The notes beneath the pieces were generated by a model, which had not been told where the DNA came from, searched no databases, and saw only the letters and a list, made by a program, of their open reading frames with translations. A DNA stretch of 64,000 nt, from assembly GCA_964627035.1 (NCBI GenBank), contig CAZVKN010000013.1:1-64000 (forward strand), in the 5' to 3' direction. Below, one piece after another: positions 43,791 to 54,526 of this stretch (position 1 is its first letter; the number at the start of each line of letters is the position of its first letter). The position numbers and the translations under genes are program-made. This DNA is from CAZVKN01 sp964627035 (lineage in GTDB: Bacteria; Electryoneota; AABM5-125-24; Hatepunaeales; Hatepunaeaceae).

Positions 43791-46573
43791 ATGCGTTCTA
43801 TTACAGTAATATTCACAATTTGCTTAGCTGCGCTTACCACAGCGGTTCAAGCCCAACCACCGGAATTGCTCTGGGATCTTTGGGATCATACTTACGGGGG
43901 TAATAGTACGGAATGGAATTGGTGTCTGATTCAGACTCCGGATGGTAACTTCGCCATATCAGGGAACACAAGCTCATTCGGTGCAGGCTGGGAAGATCTC
44001 TGGCTGCTCAGAGTCGATGAAGATGGAGAACTTTTGGAGGACTGGCCAAGAACCTATGGAGGTCAGTGGCGAGAAGCGGGATGTGATGTTGTGTGGACGA
44101 CCGATGGGGGTTTCGCTCTGGGTGGTATGACTTTTTCCTATGGTCCCAATATCCCAAATGCTCCAAACTTTTGGATGGTAAAAACCGAACAAGATGGAAG
44201 AATGTCGTGGTCTCGATATTATGGATCAGAACGGTGGGACCATTATTATGGATATGTAGTTCCTTTCATCCAGACCGCAGACCGCGGATTTGCCATTGGT
44301 GGACTAAGGCAGGTACAATACGAACAGGGGATATCCTGGGATGCCGTAATAATCCTTACCGACGAGGAGGGTCAAAATCAACGCGAATTTGGATTTGGTA
44401 CTGGAGAAAGTATTGATGCCTTTCAAGAATTTGTTGAGACAGATGAAGGTATACTGTGCTTGGGACATACGGATTCAAGAGAAATAAATAATTGGGATCC
44501 CTGGTTGGTGATGGTGAATCCGGAAAATGGAGAAGAAGTCTGGTCAAACATCATCGAAATCGAAGAAGAGCAGATGAGTCACCGTGCGATAAAAACCAGC
44601 GATGGAGGTTATGCTATGGTTGGAGCATTTATCCAGGTTCGTGGGAATTATTTTCATGAAGGTAACGATGCCTTTTTCATTAGAATGGATGAAGAAGGTG
44701 AATTACTGTGGTATAAACGTTGGGGCGGTGATCAATGTGAATTACTGACTACTCTGGTTGAACTCCATAATGGAGCTTTTGCCATTGTAGGGTTAACAGC
44801 ATCATTCGGTGAGGGAGAAGAAGATGGCTGGCTGCTCTTGACAGATGATGTCGGAGATTCGCTTAGCTTTATGACATTCGGTGGAGAAGCAAGAGATCTT
44901 TTCGATGGGATAGTTGAAACGGACGACCACGAGCTTTATATCTCTGGATCTACCCATCCCAATGGAAATGATAACCAGGACTTTTGGCTGCTCCGTTTAA
45001 GTCCACCCGAATTTTCGTTCATTGAAGGGCACGCCATTGATGCTGCGGACAGCAGCGCAATAGAGAGTGTTGTTATTACCTCTCAAAGTAATCGCAGCAC
45101 CATAACCGACACCACTGGCTTCTATCGCCTCACATACATTTGGGCTGATGACACTGTCCTCACTGCTTCAATACTCGGCTATAATGATCTGATTCTAAAT
45201 GACCTTGAACTTGCCGTAGATGAAACCCTTGAAGTCAATTTTGAGCTGACGCACCCTGAGATGGTTGTTTCTATTGATGGGTTCAACGAGGAATTACAAC
45301 CGGGGCATATTGCTGTACGCACATTCAGTATCAGCGACTCAGGTAATGGAGTGCTTGAATGGTCGGCTGAACGACGATTGCTCGGTGAATCAGGTGTTGA
45401 TCCCGGTGTAATACGCGAATCGTTTAATGCCGGAGAGCTGGTGGAAGACTCCCGACTTGCCGGTGTTGTGTATATTGACGAACAATACTATGTAACAGGA
45501 GGAGGCAATGACACCAACCGAGTATATGTTTTGGACGGTAACGGTGAGCCTGTGAGAAGCTTTCCGCAATTCGGTGATTCACGTTACGGTATGAAGGATC
45601 TTGCCTGGGACGGTGAACTGATCTGGGGAGTAGCAGATGAGACGGTTTATGGTTTCAACACTGATGGTGATTCGGTTACATCATTTCAGGCAGATTTCGA
45701 CCGTCTATCTGCCACGCATGGGACAGTGATCGTGAGCTGTTGTGGATCAGCGAGACGACTTCAGATATTCATGGCTATGACCGCCAAGCCAATCATAACG
45801 AAGAACATGAACTTTCCGGACATGACTTACGCATCTATGGTTTAGCATATTTACCTGTGGATTCAACTCTTTACATCTTCAACAGCCCGGGCGACAACCG
45901 TCAAGTTGTGCATAAAATGAATCCCGATAATGGTGACACTACGTTTGTAATGGAGCTGACTCCGGAAGGCGGTGGTAGTCCGGTTGGAACTTTCATTACT
46001 GATAAGTACGATCCATACGGCAGTTGGGTGTTCATGGATATTGCGAATGCAGGTCGTGAGGATCGGATTGACATCTGGCAGTTGAAACCAAACATAGATT
46101 GGTTTGTCATTGAACCGAGCGAGGGCTCAATTGATCCGGGTGGCAATCAGGCGTTGACATTGACTTTGAGTACTGTCGGTTTGGATTCGACACTTGATTG
46201 GGAGGGTGAGTTAATTTTCAGCCAAGCTGTTGGAGGAGATGATACCAACGTACCGATAACCATAAACATCAGCTCATCCAATGATGTCGTGGACAAAGAG
46301 CTTCATATTCCAACAGAATTCGGGATATCGGCGATATATCCCAACCCCTTCAACTCGCACTTCTCCTTCAGCATCCGACTACCTCAAGCTGATATCGTCC
46401 GCTTCCACCTGTACGACATTACCGGTCGTGAAGTGTGGAGTCTATCGGAACGATTCGGAGTCGGTGTCCATCGTCAGAGTGTTGATCTGAACCTGAACTC
46501 AGCGGGTGTCTATTTCCTGCAAGCTGAGTCATCGTATGGGATGGATGTTCAGCGGGTTGTGATGCTGAAATAA
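43791..46573 (+). CDS. Large secreted propeller protein with T9SS tail, frameshifted near 45715
   Basis: Signal peptide IFTICLAALTTAVQAQ, repeats of the GGxA(I/L)xG type (for example QTPDGNFAISGNTSSFG), a carboxypeptidase-regulatory-like domain (IEGHAIDAADSSAIESVVI), a BACON-like domain and, after the frameshift, a T9SS tail (AIYPNPFNSHFSFSIRLP, LYDITGREVWSLSERFG). The first frame stops at 45845; the second frame is open across 45710-46573. Between GCCACG and CATGGGAC one base is missing: adding one gives ...SATAWDSDRELLWISETTS in one piece, about 927 residues. Sequencing error or a recent mutation are equally possible. Confidence 0.85.
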
Positions 46574-46576
46574 TCT

Positions 46577-46642
46577 GTCATTAGTGCGTGATCCGGAATC
46601 CAGCTTCTGTTTTTTCTGGATTCCCACTGCACAGGAATGACA
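46577..46642. repeat. TCCGGAATCCAG / CTGGATTCC repeat
   Basis: Inverted pair TCCGGAATCCAG (46592-46603) and CTGGATTCCC (46617-46626) followed by CAGGAATGACA; the dispersed GGAATGACA family. The rest of the gap up to 46948 shows no gene. Confidence 0.6.
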
Positions 46643-46948
46643 AGGATGCATAGTCACATGAAGAATCTGCACAAACTAATTATGTAATAATCAAATGCTT
46701 GTCATCTTTGAATTGCCTAATTAAAGGCTATTAAATCCAGATTGACACAGGCATACAAAAGGGAGACAACTAATACATCTGCTTGAAATTAGGTCGAACG
46801 GGAGTTCCGGAATAATTATTGCACTTCTAATTAGTGAATGATCCAATAATCTAAGTCAGATAGACATCAAGCACTTTACATACATAGAGTCTGATTCGGG
46901 TCAAATTGAAGTAATTTGACCACATACATATTATTATTGGAGGAACTC

Positions 46949-49900
46949 ATGCACTATGCAATTCTTATCTTATCAATCCTACTATCGCTTCCATTGATTG
47001 GCGATATGGTGCATGCAGAACAGCCTTGGAACAAATGGCTACCCCCCACCGGAGTAGCTGTACGACAAGGCAATGCAGCCGAATGGTCTGGAACAAATGC
47101 AACTCGCACCGATGGTCAACTTGCAGGTGAGGTTGCCTACGTTTGGGAAGATACACGCGAAGGAGTTCGCGGTATTGCCATGCAGGTCATTGATATTAAC
47201 GGCAACCCGAAATTTGAGGGAAACGGTATTCAACTGTTTTCCTGCGATTTTGTTCGTATGGAACCGCAAGTTACACCTACCCCTGATGGTGGGTGGATTG
47301 TAGCCTGGCAGGACTACCGAACCGACATTCCTGATATCTACTACACTAAAGTCAATTCTGAAGGTGAACCTATTTGGGGAGTGGAAGATCTCGGTCTGAC
47401 TGTAAATGCAGAATTCGCCTATTTCGGTATTCAAATCATCGAAGCTGGACAAGGTGGCTGTCTCATTATATGGGGTACTGCAGTAGATGGGGGTGGTACT
47501 GATATCTACGCCACTCATGTAATGGCAAACGGTAATCTCGATGGTGATTGGCCAGAAGGAGGACTCGATGTTTCCTGCCATGATTTTCCAGATAACTACT
47601 ACTCTATCACAACAGATGGTGACAATGGTTTCATCCTCACTTGGCTCCACGCTCAACAACGTACTATTGACATCTTTGCACAGCGAGTAAACAGTGATGG
47701 CACGCTACTTTGGGGAGAAGGAGAGGCTATTTTTGTTTGTGAAACCACCGCTGTTAGAAAAACACCTTGTATTGCATCTGATGGAGAAGGTGGAGCATTC
47801 ATCTGTTGGGCAGATTGGCGTAATCTCGAAGAAAATGCTGAAGATATCTATGTCCAGCGTGTTGACTCAGATGGTGACTTTTATTGGGAGGATGGAGGGG
47901 TTCCACTTGCATCGGGTGAGTTGCAACAGCTCAATCCGCAGATAGTCTCTGCAGATCCCGGAACCGTTGTTGTCGCCTGGGAAAGCAATGATTTAGTCCA
48001 TTATCGTCCGGATATCTATGCCATGATGATTGGTGGAGAGGACGAGCTTCAGCTTTTATGGGATGACGAAGAAGGAATACCGATTGCCGTTGCTGAAAAC
48101 GATCAGCGACAAGTCAGTATCACCTATGATGATGAGAATGGAATTCTGTTCACTTGGGCTGATGGACGTGATGGACAGTACCCCTCCGAGTTTGACATCT
48201 GGGCGCAACGTGTTGATTTCGACGGTGAAATTGTATGGGATGAGAACGGTGTGCCTGTTTGTCAAATGGAAGAGTCACAGTCCTATCCTATTATCAATAT
48301 GCTTGGTTCCGACGAATGTATCGTTGCTTGGCATCCTACTGAATTCTTTTCAAATGCTGCAATCAAAGCACAGATGTTTGACATGGACGGTGAGCCTTTA
48401 GGTGAAGAAAACGGATTCGACATTGCAACCGGTATGTACGGTAATGCACGTAATTCACAACTTATCTCTCTTGATGATGATGAGTTTGCAGTTGTTTGGT
48501 CAGATTCCCGATCCGCATATACCAATGGGTGGATTCCAATGGTTCAATTCTACCGTGACAACGGCAATGGAGTAGAAGCACTTTTTGAAAATAATGGAAT
48601 TCCTGTGATTGATAATCCAGGTATGTTTGTCTCGAATAGTATCAGTGCCGTTGAAGATGGTGAGGGTGGTATAATCGTGCTTTGGGAGGAAAACAACTTT
48701 CGTGATAACTTCGTCATTCATGGTCAGCGGATGAATGCTGAAGGTGAGAGACTATGGGGCGATGACGGTTTCATTGTGGGAGAAAGTGAAATGGATCTCC
48801 GAAAAACAATAGCGATTTCGGATGGTGAAAATGGTGCCTACTTTGCGTTTGTAACAAATTTAGAACCAGAATTCATTGATCAAATTTTTGTCAATCATGT
48901 TGACCAAGATGGCAATCTTATCTGGGATAATGGGACAGTTGGATTCAGTGATGAAGAATATGATTGTAACCTCCTTCAGTTAACTTTGGGGGAAGATGGA
49001 TCGGTTGCTGTACTTTGGGAGATGGATCTTAGAGGCGGTGAAGATAATTTATGGCTATCATACATATCTGAAGATGGTGAACAACTTTGGGGAGAAGGAG
49101 ACGGTCACCAAATTACCGATCATCGAATGATTTCATTACCTGTTGCGGTATCCCATCCAGATGGAATTGCAGTTGCGTGGAAGGAAAGGCAAGAGGGTGC
49201 ACCGGGACACGATTTTCTGAGAGCTCAGTTTATCGAAACTGATGGTAGAGTGCGTTGGGAACAGAACGGTGCAGTTGTTTGTGATTCAAATACTTATAAA
49301 TCCAATATTGAAATGACGGTTGATGATGACGAGTATATTTGGATTGTCTGGACAGATGGAAGAATAGAAGTAGATGGACACACAACTTTTCAACTGTTCC
49401 TTCAAAAGATAGAAGTTGTTGTGGATGAAATCGGTCCACGCCTATTGCTTGAAGAAGGTGGGCAAAAAGTAACCGAACAGGCAAATCAGCAAGTTGGCAC
49501 TCGGATTATACACGATGGAGATAACGGTGTCTGGATAGCTTGGATTAGTTCACCACGTGATCAGGATCAAGATATCCTTGCAACGCATCTCAATCCAGAC
49601 GGTGAGATGTATGAAAATTGGGATGCTAACGGCAATGTAATTTGTGATGTCCCACACGATCAAAGGTTAAAGAACGCAGCATTGCTGCAAGAATCTGGTG
49701 AGGGTGGAATTGTCCTCGTCTGGGATGATGAGCGCAGTAGCGATGGTTCTGGGAACCATGCTAACGGTTTCTGTTGTGATGATGGGAATATTTTCAATAA
49801 CCTATACATGCAACGGGTAGATGATTTTGCTCCTAAATCCGTTAAGGATGATGCAGGTTTGACACCAAACACATTTGAGATCACATCTGCTTATCCCAGC

Positions 49901-50128
49901 CCGTTTAACGGTAGGTTTTCTTTTAATGTTCAATTGCCTCAAGCGGATATTGTTCAATTCAATCTATACGATGTAACAGGACGAGAGCTGTGGAGTCTTT
50001 CAGAAAGATTCGGCGTCGGTGTACATCGGCAGAGTGTTGATCTGAACCTGAACAGTGCCGGTGTTTATCTCCTGAAAGCTGAGTCGTCGTTTGGATCTGA
50101 CATCCAGCGGGTCGTTATGCTGAAATAG
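46949..50128 (+). CDS. Very large secreted repeat protein with T9SS tail
   Basis: 1059 residues from ATG 46949, which follows a GGAGG site by six bases; the frame extends 11 codons upstream but without a signal. Signal peptide YAILILSILLSLPLIGDMVHA. The body has about 15 repeats of 45-60 residues with the words DGEGGAFICWADWR, DIYVQRVDSDG, WEDGGVPL, which form propeller-like blades. The tail is TSAYPSPFNGRFSFNVQLP, LYDVTGRELWSLSERFG, GVYLLKAESS. The first Asn of PNPFN is Ser here. Largest gene of the window; function unknown, perhaps surface binding. Confidence 0.87.
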   Translation: MHYAILILSILLSLPLIGDMVHAEQPWNKWLPPTGVAVRQGNAAEWSGTNATRTDGQLAGEVAYVWEDTREGVRGIAMQVIDINGNPKFEGNGIQLFSCDFVRMEPQVTPTPDGGWIVAWQDYRTDIPDIYYTKVNSEGEPIWGVEDLGLTVNAEFAYFGIQIIEAGQGGCLIIWGTAVDGGGTDIYATHVMANGNLDGDWPEGGLDVSCHDFPDNYYSITTDGDNGFILTWLHAQQRTIDIFAQRVNSDGTLLWGEGEAIFVCETTAVRKTPCIASDGEGGAFICWADWRNLEENAEDIYVQRVDSDGDFYWEDGGVPLASGELQQLNPQIVSADPGTVVVAWESNDLVHYRPDIYAMMIGGEDELQLLWDDEEGIPIAVAENDQRQVSITYDDENGILFTWADGRDGQYPSEFDIWAQRVDFDGEIVWDENGVPVCQMEESQSYPIINMLGSDECIVAWHPTEFFSNAAIKAQMFDMDGEPLGEENGFDIATGMYGNARNSQLISLDDDEFAVVWSDSRSAYTNGWIPMVQFYRDNGNGVEALFENNGIPVIDNPGMFVSNSISAVEDGEGGIIVLWEENNFRDNFVIHGQRMNAEGERLWGDDGFIVGESEMDLRKTIAISDGENGAYFAFVTNLEPEFIDQIFVNHVDQDGNLIWDNGTVGFSDEEYDCNLLQLTLGEDGSVAVLWEMDLRGGEDNLWLSYISEDGEQLWGEGDGHQITDHRMISLPVAVSHPDGIAVAWKERQEGAPGHDFLRAQFIETDGRVRWEQNGAVVCDSNTYKSNIEMTVDDDEYIWIVWTDGRIEVDGHTTFQLFLQKIEVVVDEIGPRLLLEEGGQKVTEQANQQVGTRIIHDGDNGVWIAWISSPRDQDQDILATHLNPDGEMYENWDANGNVICDVPHDQRLKNAALLQESGEGGIVLVWDDERSSDGSGNHANGFCCDDGNIFNNLYMQRVDDFAPKSVKDDAGLTPNTFEITSAYPSPFNGRFSFNVQLPQADIVQFNLYDVTGRELWSLSERFGVGVHRQSVDLNLNSAGVYLLKAESSFGSDIQRVVMLK

Positions 50129-50131
50129 TCT

Positions 50132-50206
50132 GTCATTGCGAATCCACGAAGTGGGTGTGGCAATCTCTTATCAACAAGGGGATTGCTTCGCTGTGCTTGC
50201 AATGAC
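50132..50206. repeat. Inverted GTCATTGCGA repeat pair
   Basis: GTCATTGCGAAT...GCAATCTC faces GATTGCTTCGC...GCAATGAC, like 30403-30485. A GCGAACCTTGTGTTCACCC element follows at 50222-50243. Confidence 0.75.
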
Positions 50207-50315
50207 CGCTGCCAACTGTATGGTGCGAACCTTGTGTTCACCCTATGTTATTGATATGTTTTCATTAACGAGTGTCACGAATCTGCTATATTAATTTACT
50301 ACTTGGAGGCTGAAC

Positions 50316-51518
50316 ATGTACCGTTTTACAATTTTAACTGCGGTTTTACTGACTCTGTTGGTTAGCAGCACATCTGCCCAAGACGCTGAGAACGTAGAGC
50401 AGATCGGAAGGATTTACAATTTTTGGTACAAAGCATACGATGTCGTCATAATTGGCGACTTAGCCTATGTAGCTACTTCGTATTCAGGTATGCAAATTGT
50501 GGATATATCCGATCCGGAAAACCTCGAAATCGTCGGTTTTTGGGATGAGAATAAGTATTCGGTAAACAATCTAGCAGTTGATGGGGATTTTGTTTATGTT
50601 GCCGATCTATCCGATGGATTAAAGATATTGGATAGCAGCAATCCAGAAGATCCAATTCTAATCTGTCATTATCAAGGAGGTGGTCCCGGAAGTTATTGTA
50701 GAGATGTTGCCATATCCGGAGATTTTGCATTTTTTGTAGATGGAGTTGGTAGTGTCCGTGTGCTTAATATTAGTGATCCTGAGAATCCCAATGAAGTTGG
50801 GAGTTGTGATACTCCTGGCGACGTTGATGGAATTGAGATCATTGGTGATTTTGCATACACTTTCGAGGATAATGATGGTATTAGCATAATAGACATTAGC
50901 AACCCGGAGCAACTAGACGCTATCGGACACCATAATACACCTGGAAGAGCACACGGGATTGACGTACATGATGATTATGCATATGTGGCTGATTATGATG
51001 GTGGCTTGAGAATTATTGACATAGGAGATCCGGATTCTCCCGAAGAGGTTGCTGATATCTACACAGGAAATGCGAAAGGTGTTAAGGTAGTCGGTGATCA
51101 TGTTTTCGTAGCAAACCATGAAAGACTTTTTTCAATTGTTGATGTAACCGATTTAGAGAACCTGGAAATAATCGGTTTGTATGAATGTCAAGGTAGTCTT
51201 AACAATGATCTTTTTGTCACTGAGGAATATGCTTACATACTGGAAAGTCATAATGGATTACTAATCATTGACATAAGAGATCCTACTGAACCTGCTGAAG
51301 CAGGAAGCATTCGTCCGTGCGGATATATAAGAGATGTGACAGTTATTGATGATTATGCCTACACTGCAGACTTTGGCAATGGAGCGCGCATTGTAAACAT
51401 AGCAAACCCAGGAAATCCTGCAAGAATATCAGTTCCGGTTCATAGAAATAAGTCACTCAAAATTGGATTGCAACAACATCTCATGAAGATTGCAGGGATT
51501 GAGGAAGCAGAATTGTAG
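50316..51518 (+). CDS. Secreted LVIVD-repeat protein lacking a T9SS tail
   Basis: 400 residues with signal peptide (FTILTAVLLTLLVSSTSAQ) and about eight LVIVD repeats (GMQIVDISDPENLEIVGFWD, GLRIIDIGDPDSPEEVADIY). The start, QDAENVEQIGRIYN, is shared with the gene at 41707. Unlike its relative it ends with a short basic stretch (VPVHRNKSLKIGLQQHLMK) and has no PNPFN tail, so it may be truncated at the 3' end by recombination, or stay in the periplasm. AT-richer than the 41707 copy. GGAGG stands eight bases before the ATG. Confidence 0.82.
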   Translation: MYRFTILTAVLLTLLVSSTSAQDAENVEQIGRIYNFWYKAYDVVIIGDLAYVATSYSGMQIVDISDPENLEIVGFWDENKYSVNNLAVDGDFVYVADLSDGLKILDSSNPEDPILICHYQGGGPGSYCRDVAISGDFAFFVDGVGSVRVLNISDPENPNEVGSCDTPGDVDGIEIIGDFAYTFEDNDGISIIDISNPEQLDAIGHHNTPGRAHGIDVHDDYAYVADYDGGLRIIDIGDPDSPEEVADIYTGNAKGVKVVGDHVFVANHERLFSIVDVTDLENLEIIGLYECQGSLNNDLFVTEEYAYILESHNGLLIIDIRDPTEPAEAGSIRPCGYIRDVTVIDDYAYTADFGNGARIVNIANPGNPARISVPVHRNKSLKIGLQQHLMKIAGIEEAEL

Positions 51519-51841
51519 TTATTTGATACTGGATAGCCTGGGATCTCGTATCCCGGAAAATTTACGCACAAAACCAGGGATGCAAGATACCGGGCAACGC
51601 AACTACTATTTATGAGATATTTCAAAGAAAGACAATGATTCCAGTAGCATTACCCGGGGAAAAACAACTGAATTCGCTTTTGTTCAAGGAATAGATAAAT
51701 AGAGACTTTGGTGGTTCAGCCTCGTCCCTCGTGACCATTTCTGTCCGGAAGCCAACGAAAGTTGCAGGTAAAAACTTTAGACGAACAGGTAATTGGGCGA
51801 ACGAGGGGAATTTTGGATACGAATTTGAAGGGTGAGATGAC
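51519..51841. other. Gap without recognisable gene
   Basis: 51535-51600 has a GGGATCTCGTATCCC hairpin and an ACCGGG element. 51640-51840 contains broken coding-like sequence that I cannot assign. Confidence 0.35.
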
Positions 51842-52064
51842 AGGACTTTAAAAGCCCCTGACAGCATGAGTAACGGGCTACGTGACTGTTTTTTGACTTG
51901 ATATGTTTTCTACAAATAGAGCATTCACCCTCCTCATAATCGCATTCCATTGAAACCTGTTTAACGATCCCTTTCCGAATCAGCTTGTAAGCCAGACGTG
52001 CAAAGGGATTGTCCTCGGTGTAAAGCTCGCTGTCGCACTCGATATAGCCACAGACTATATCCAG
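51842..52064 (-). pseudogene. Fragment of an unknown, possibly phage-derived, gene
   Basis: A start-less open stretch on the minus strand reads LDIVCGYIECDSELYTEDN, PFARLAYKLIRKGIVKQVSM and ECDYEEGECSICRKHIKSKN before it turns to noise. The composition is clearly protein-like, with a CxxC pair, and the style resembles phage head/prohead maturation proteins; I am not certain of that. There is no start codon and no downstream domain, so it is a relic. Confidence 0.45.
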
Positions 52065-52102
52065 AAAAATAGAGCTGAATACTAATATTCTATGTGTAAA
52101 GC

Positions 52103-52131
52103 TTGATATCAGTAATTATTGAAATTATCTT
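52103..52131 (+). promoter_or_regulatory. Candidate promoter of the lipoprotein gene
   Basis: TTGATA (52103-52108), 17-nt spacer, TATCTT (52126-52131), about 60 bp before the ATG at 52192. Confidence 0.4.
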
Positions 52132-52191
52132 TTACAATATTTGAGAACTCTCTTTCTCTAAGGCTCTGCGAATATTTTAAGGAGGCAAAAA

Positions 52192-53103
52192 ATGGTTAAA
52201 ATAATTCTGTTTTCCAAAGCAAATAAACTTAAAAGTGTTTTGTGTCTTGTCGTAATGATTTCTCTTATAATTACCTTAGGTTGTGGCAGAAAAGAAACAC
52301 CTCTACCTGCAGCAAGAACCGAAATAGATCGGGCTGGATTGTCACAGATAAGTCGAATTTGCGTACTCACTTTCGCGGCACCAGTTAGGCGTACATATCA
52401 TAAGGGTACATTTCCGCATTTGATCAACACACTTTTAGCGGAATATTTCAATCTATTTTCACATCAGATTAAAAAAAAATATATTGTTGAATTATTACCG
52501 ATTGAAACTGCAGAAAAAAGTGAATTCTACCGTTTACTACGAGATAAACAAGACTTAGGTGTTTATCCGAGTAAAGATAGAACAATAGTGTTCTCTGAAA
52601 CCGCCAAACTTTTCAGTTATAGTGCCGCAAATCCTTTTGGCATTGTCAGTTTTAGATTAACTGGTGAGAAGAAGGAATGGACATCGGCAGATAGCAGTTT
52701 GATAGTTATCGATATCTCGGAACCTCATACTGTGCAGGAAATAGCTGAAGAAATTAATGCGAATGGATTCCTTTCTGTACGTTCTGCCTATGACATCGAT
52801 ATAACCTGGTCTGCTCCAAGTATCACTGTTAGGACAGTCGTAGAGCTATATGACAATGATGGAAAAGTAATTTGGAAGACAACTCAGCCACTAGAATATC
52901 GAAAGATTTTACCACTAAATTGGTTTAGATGTCTTTGGATGGGTTCTCACAAGTCAGTAATGTTTATAAATTTAACGGAAGGCGAGAGGAAATATGTTCT
53001 TAAAGCTATAAATTCCGCTTCTGTAAGCCTTCATGACCAGATGGCGAAGAGTATAAGCAATGCGCTTAATAATGATATTAGTGAAAGCCGTACTGGTTTG
53101 TAA
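52192..53103 (+). CDS. Lipoprotein of unknown function
   Basis: 303 residues with a strong AAGGAGG site. A long signal ends in a lipobox (LIITLGC, lipidated Cys31). The body has no domain I can name; it contains the phrases RICVLTFAAPVRRTYHKG and VRTVVELYDNDGKVIWKTTQ, which recall lipoproteins of the GNA1162/DUF799 or curli-CsgG kind, but only weakly. It sits 23 bases before a zinc-ribbon membrane protein gene, and both are AT-rich compared with their surroundings. Confidence 0.72.
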   Translation: MVKIILFSKANKLKSVLCLVVMISLIITLGCGRKETPLPAARTEIDRAGLSQISRICVLTFAAPVRRTYHKGTFPHLINTLLAEYFNLFSHQIKKKYIVELLPIETAEKSEFYRLLRDKQDLGVYPSKDRTIVFSETAKLFSYSAANPFGIVSFRLTGEKKEWTSADSSLIVIDISEPHTVQEIAEEINANGFLSVRSAYDIDITWSAPSITVRTVVELYDNDGKVIWKTTQPLEYRKILPLNWFRCLWMGSHKSVMFINLTEGERKYVLKAINSASVSLHDQMAKSISNALNNDISESRTGL

Positions 53104-53126
53104 TTCTTTTTCTAAAGAGGTACTAA

Positions 53127-53576
53127 ATGAATTCAAAAATGAATGAAATTCGTGAATGTGTGAATTGTGGTGATAATTTCACACTTAGCCAACACGGAGA
53201 AAAAGGTAAAAAAGTATCTGACTATTTAGAAAAACATCCTGATAGCAACGAAGATGACTTTCTGGTTGCCCTTCCTTTTGACTCTCTTTGTTTCTATCGA
53301 TGCCCCAAGTGTATGTCGCCTGATTTATTAGGCGCTGAAGCTCGCAAGTTCTTCAAAGACTATAAATTCCCACCTAAAGGGGAGCGAAAAAGGTATTTCG
53401 GCGAGATAGGATTGATTCCAATAATTTTAGGCGCACTTATTGGAATTTTTATATATAATAATTTTATTAATAATGATCCTGGAGTTACAATAAATTGTAT
53501 TGTTGCTACATTCTCAGCATATATTTTTGGAATTCCAATAAGGTTACTTATCGATAAGCTCAAATCAAATAAATAA
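53127..53576 (+). CDS. Zinc-ribbon membrane protein, unknown function
   Basis: 149 residues with a soluble N-terminal part carrying two Cys pairs (CVNCGDNF and CPKCMSPDLLG), likely a zinc site, and two C-terminal membrane segments (IGLIPIILGALIGIFIYNN and INCIVATFSAYIFGIPIRLL). It probably faces the cytoplasm with its N-terminus. Close linkage with the lipoprotein gene upstream suggests a two-gene unit. AGAGG stands nine bases before the ATG. Confidence 0.7.
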   Translation: MNSKMNEIRECVNCGDNFTLSQHGEKGKKVSDYLEKHPDSNEDDFLVALPFDSLCFYRCPKCMSPDLLGAEARKFFKDYKFPPKGERKRYFGEIGLIPIILGALIGIFIYNNFINNDPGVTINCIVATFSAYIFGIPIRLLIDKLKSNK

Positions 53577-53617
53577 TAACTTGAGAGGCTTTTGCAAAAA
53601 CCTCAGGAGTAAAATAA

Positions 53618-54238
53618 ATGAAACTGAAAAAGGTTTTTATCGTGTGGCTGTCAGTTGCTTTTGCCCTTATCGCCGGAAAGCTGTGCGCCCAGCCGGACTT
53701 CCTTTGGTCGCACACCTACGGTACAAGAGGTCATCAAGCATGCCAATCCATTATCCAGACGGGCAACGGAGGCTTCGCCCTGGCGGGTTACACCGGGGGA
53801 GCTGGTGAATTCTGGCTGGTCAGGACCGACGCCGATGGGGACTCCCTCTGGTCACGCACATTCGGCGGAGAATACACTGACGGATGTCGATCTATAATCC
53901 AGACGGTCGACGGAGGATTCGCTCTGGCAGGATATATCGGTACTTTCGGAGGGTGGAATAGTGATTTTTTGCTGGTGAAGACTGACGACGAGGGGAACTC
54001 CCAGTGGTCGCGCACCTTTAGTAGAAAAGAAAAGAACGAATGCCAATCCATCATACAGACGAGCGACGGCGGCTTCGCCCTGGCGGGGTATACCTGGTCT
54101 TTCGGCGCGAGAAATCACGATTTCTGGCTGGTGAAGACCGACGACGAAGGAAATTCCCTCTGGTCGCGTGCTTTCGGTGGAAGAGGAGAGGACAAGTGCA
54201 ATTCCATCATCCAGTCTCGTAGCCCGGATCCCTTGTGA
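53618..54238 (+). pseudogene. Truncated secreted propeller protein
   Basis: A signal peptide (VFIVWLSVAFALIAGKLCAQ) and four GGFALAGY repeats of about 47 residues (QTGNGGFALAGYTGG, DDEGNSLWSRAFGGRGE). The fifth repeat begins CNSIIQ and is cut by a palindromic element (54219-54246), which adds SRSPDPL and a stop. No T9SS tail remains. It is a relative of 38230 and 43791 and is more GC-rich than its neighbours. Confidence 0.8.
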
Positions 54239-54246
54239 TCCGGGGC
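54219..54246. repeat. GTAGCCCGGATC...GATCCGGGGC palindromic repeat
   Basis: Hairpin AGCCCGGATC/GATCCGGGGC that terminates the propeller gene above. Similar CCCCGGTTTCG...CGAAACCGGGC elements occur at 54703-54728 and 54880-54905. Confidence 0.75.
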
Positions 54247-54526
54247 TTTTAGGCATACTCCTTTCATCGCATTTCCGTTGTAAAATCTTTTATGCTAAAC
54301 TTTATGTAAAAAAATTAGCGGTGTTGACTTATAACCGATCTCTAATCTTAGGTATCATCTCAACATTGTTAAGAAAGCATAAAGCCTCCGGTTTGTCAAT
54401 AGACATTTGTGGTTTTATGATATTGTTTTTCTATTATTAAATTGGCTCATCAGTCAATTCCCAGGATGAAGGTCACGCCATCGCCACTACCTCAGTGAAG
54501 TAGCCCGACTTCCTCGAAGCCGGGAT

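Noticed and set aside
47039..47659. 206-codon minus-strand frame within the 1059-residue gene
   Set aside because: Antisense shadow of a clear repeat protein; no signal, no known pattern.
51622..51867. 81-codon minus-strand frame and an ACGGGCTACGTGAC stretch suggestive of a group II intron
   Set aside because: No 5' GUGYG, domain V or reverse transcriptase; the frame has no protein-like pattern.
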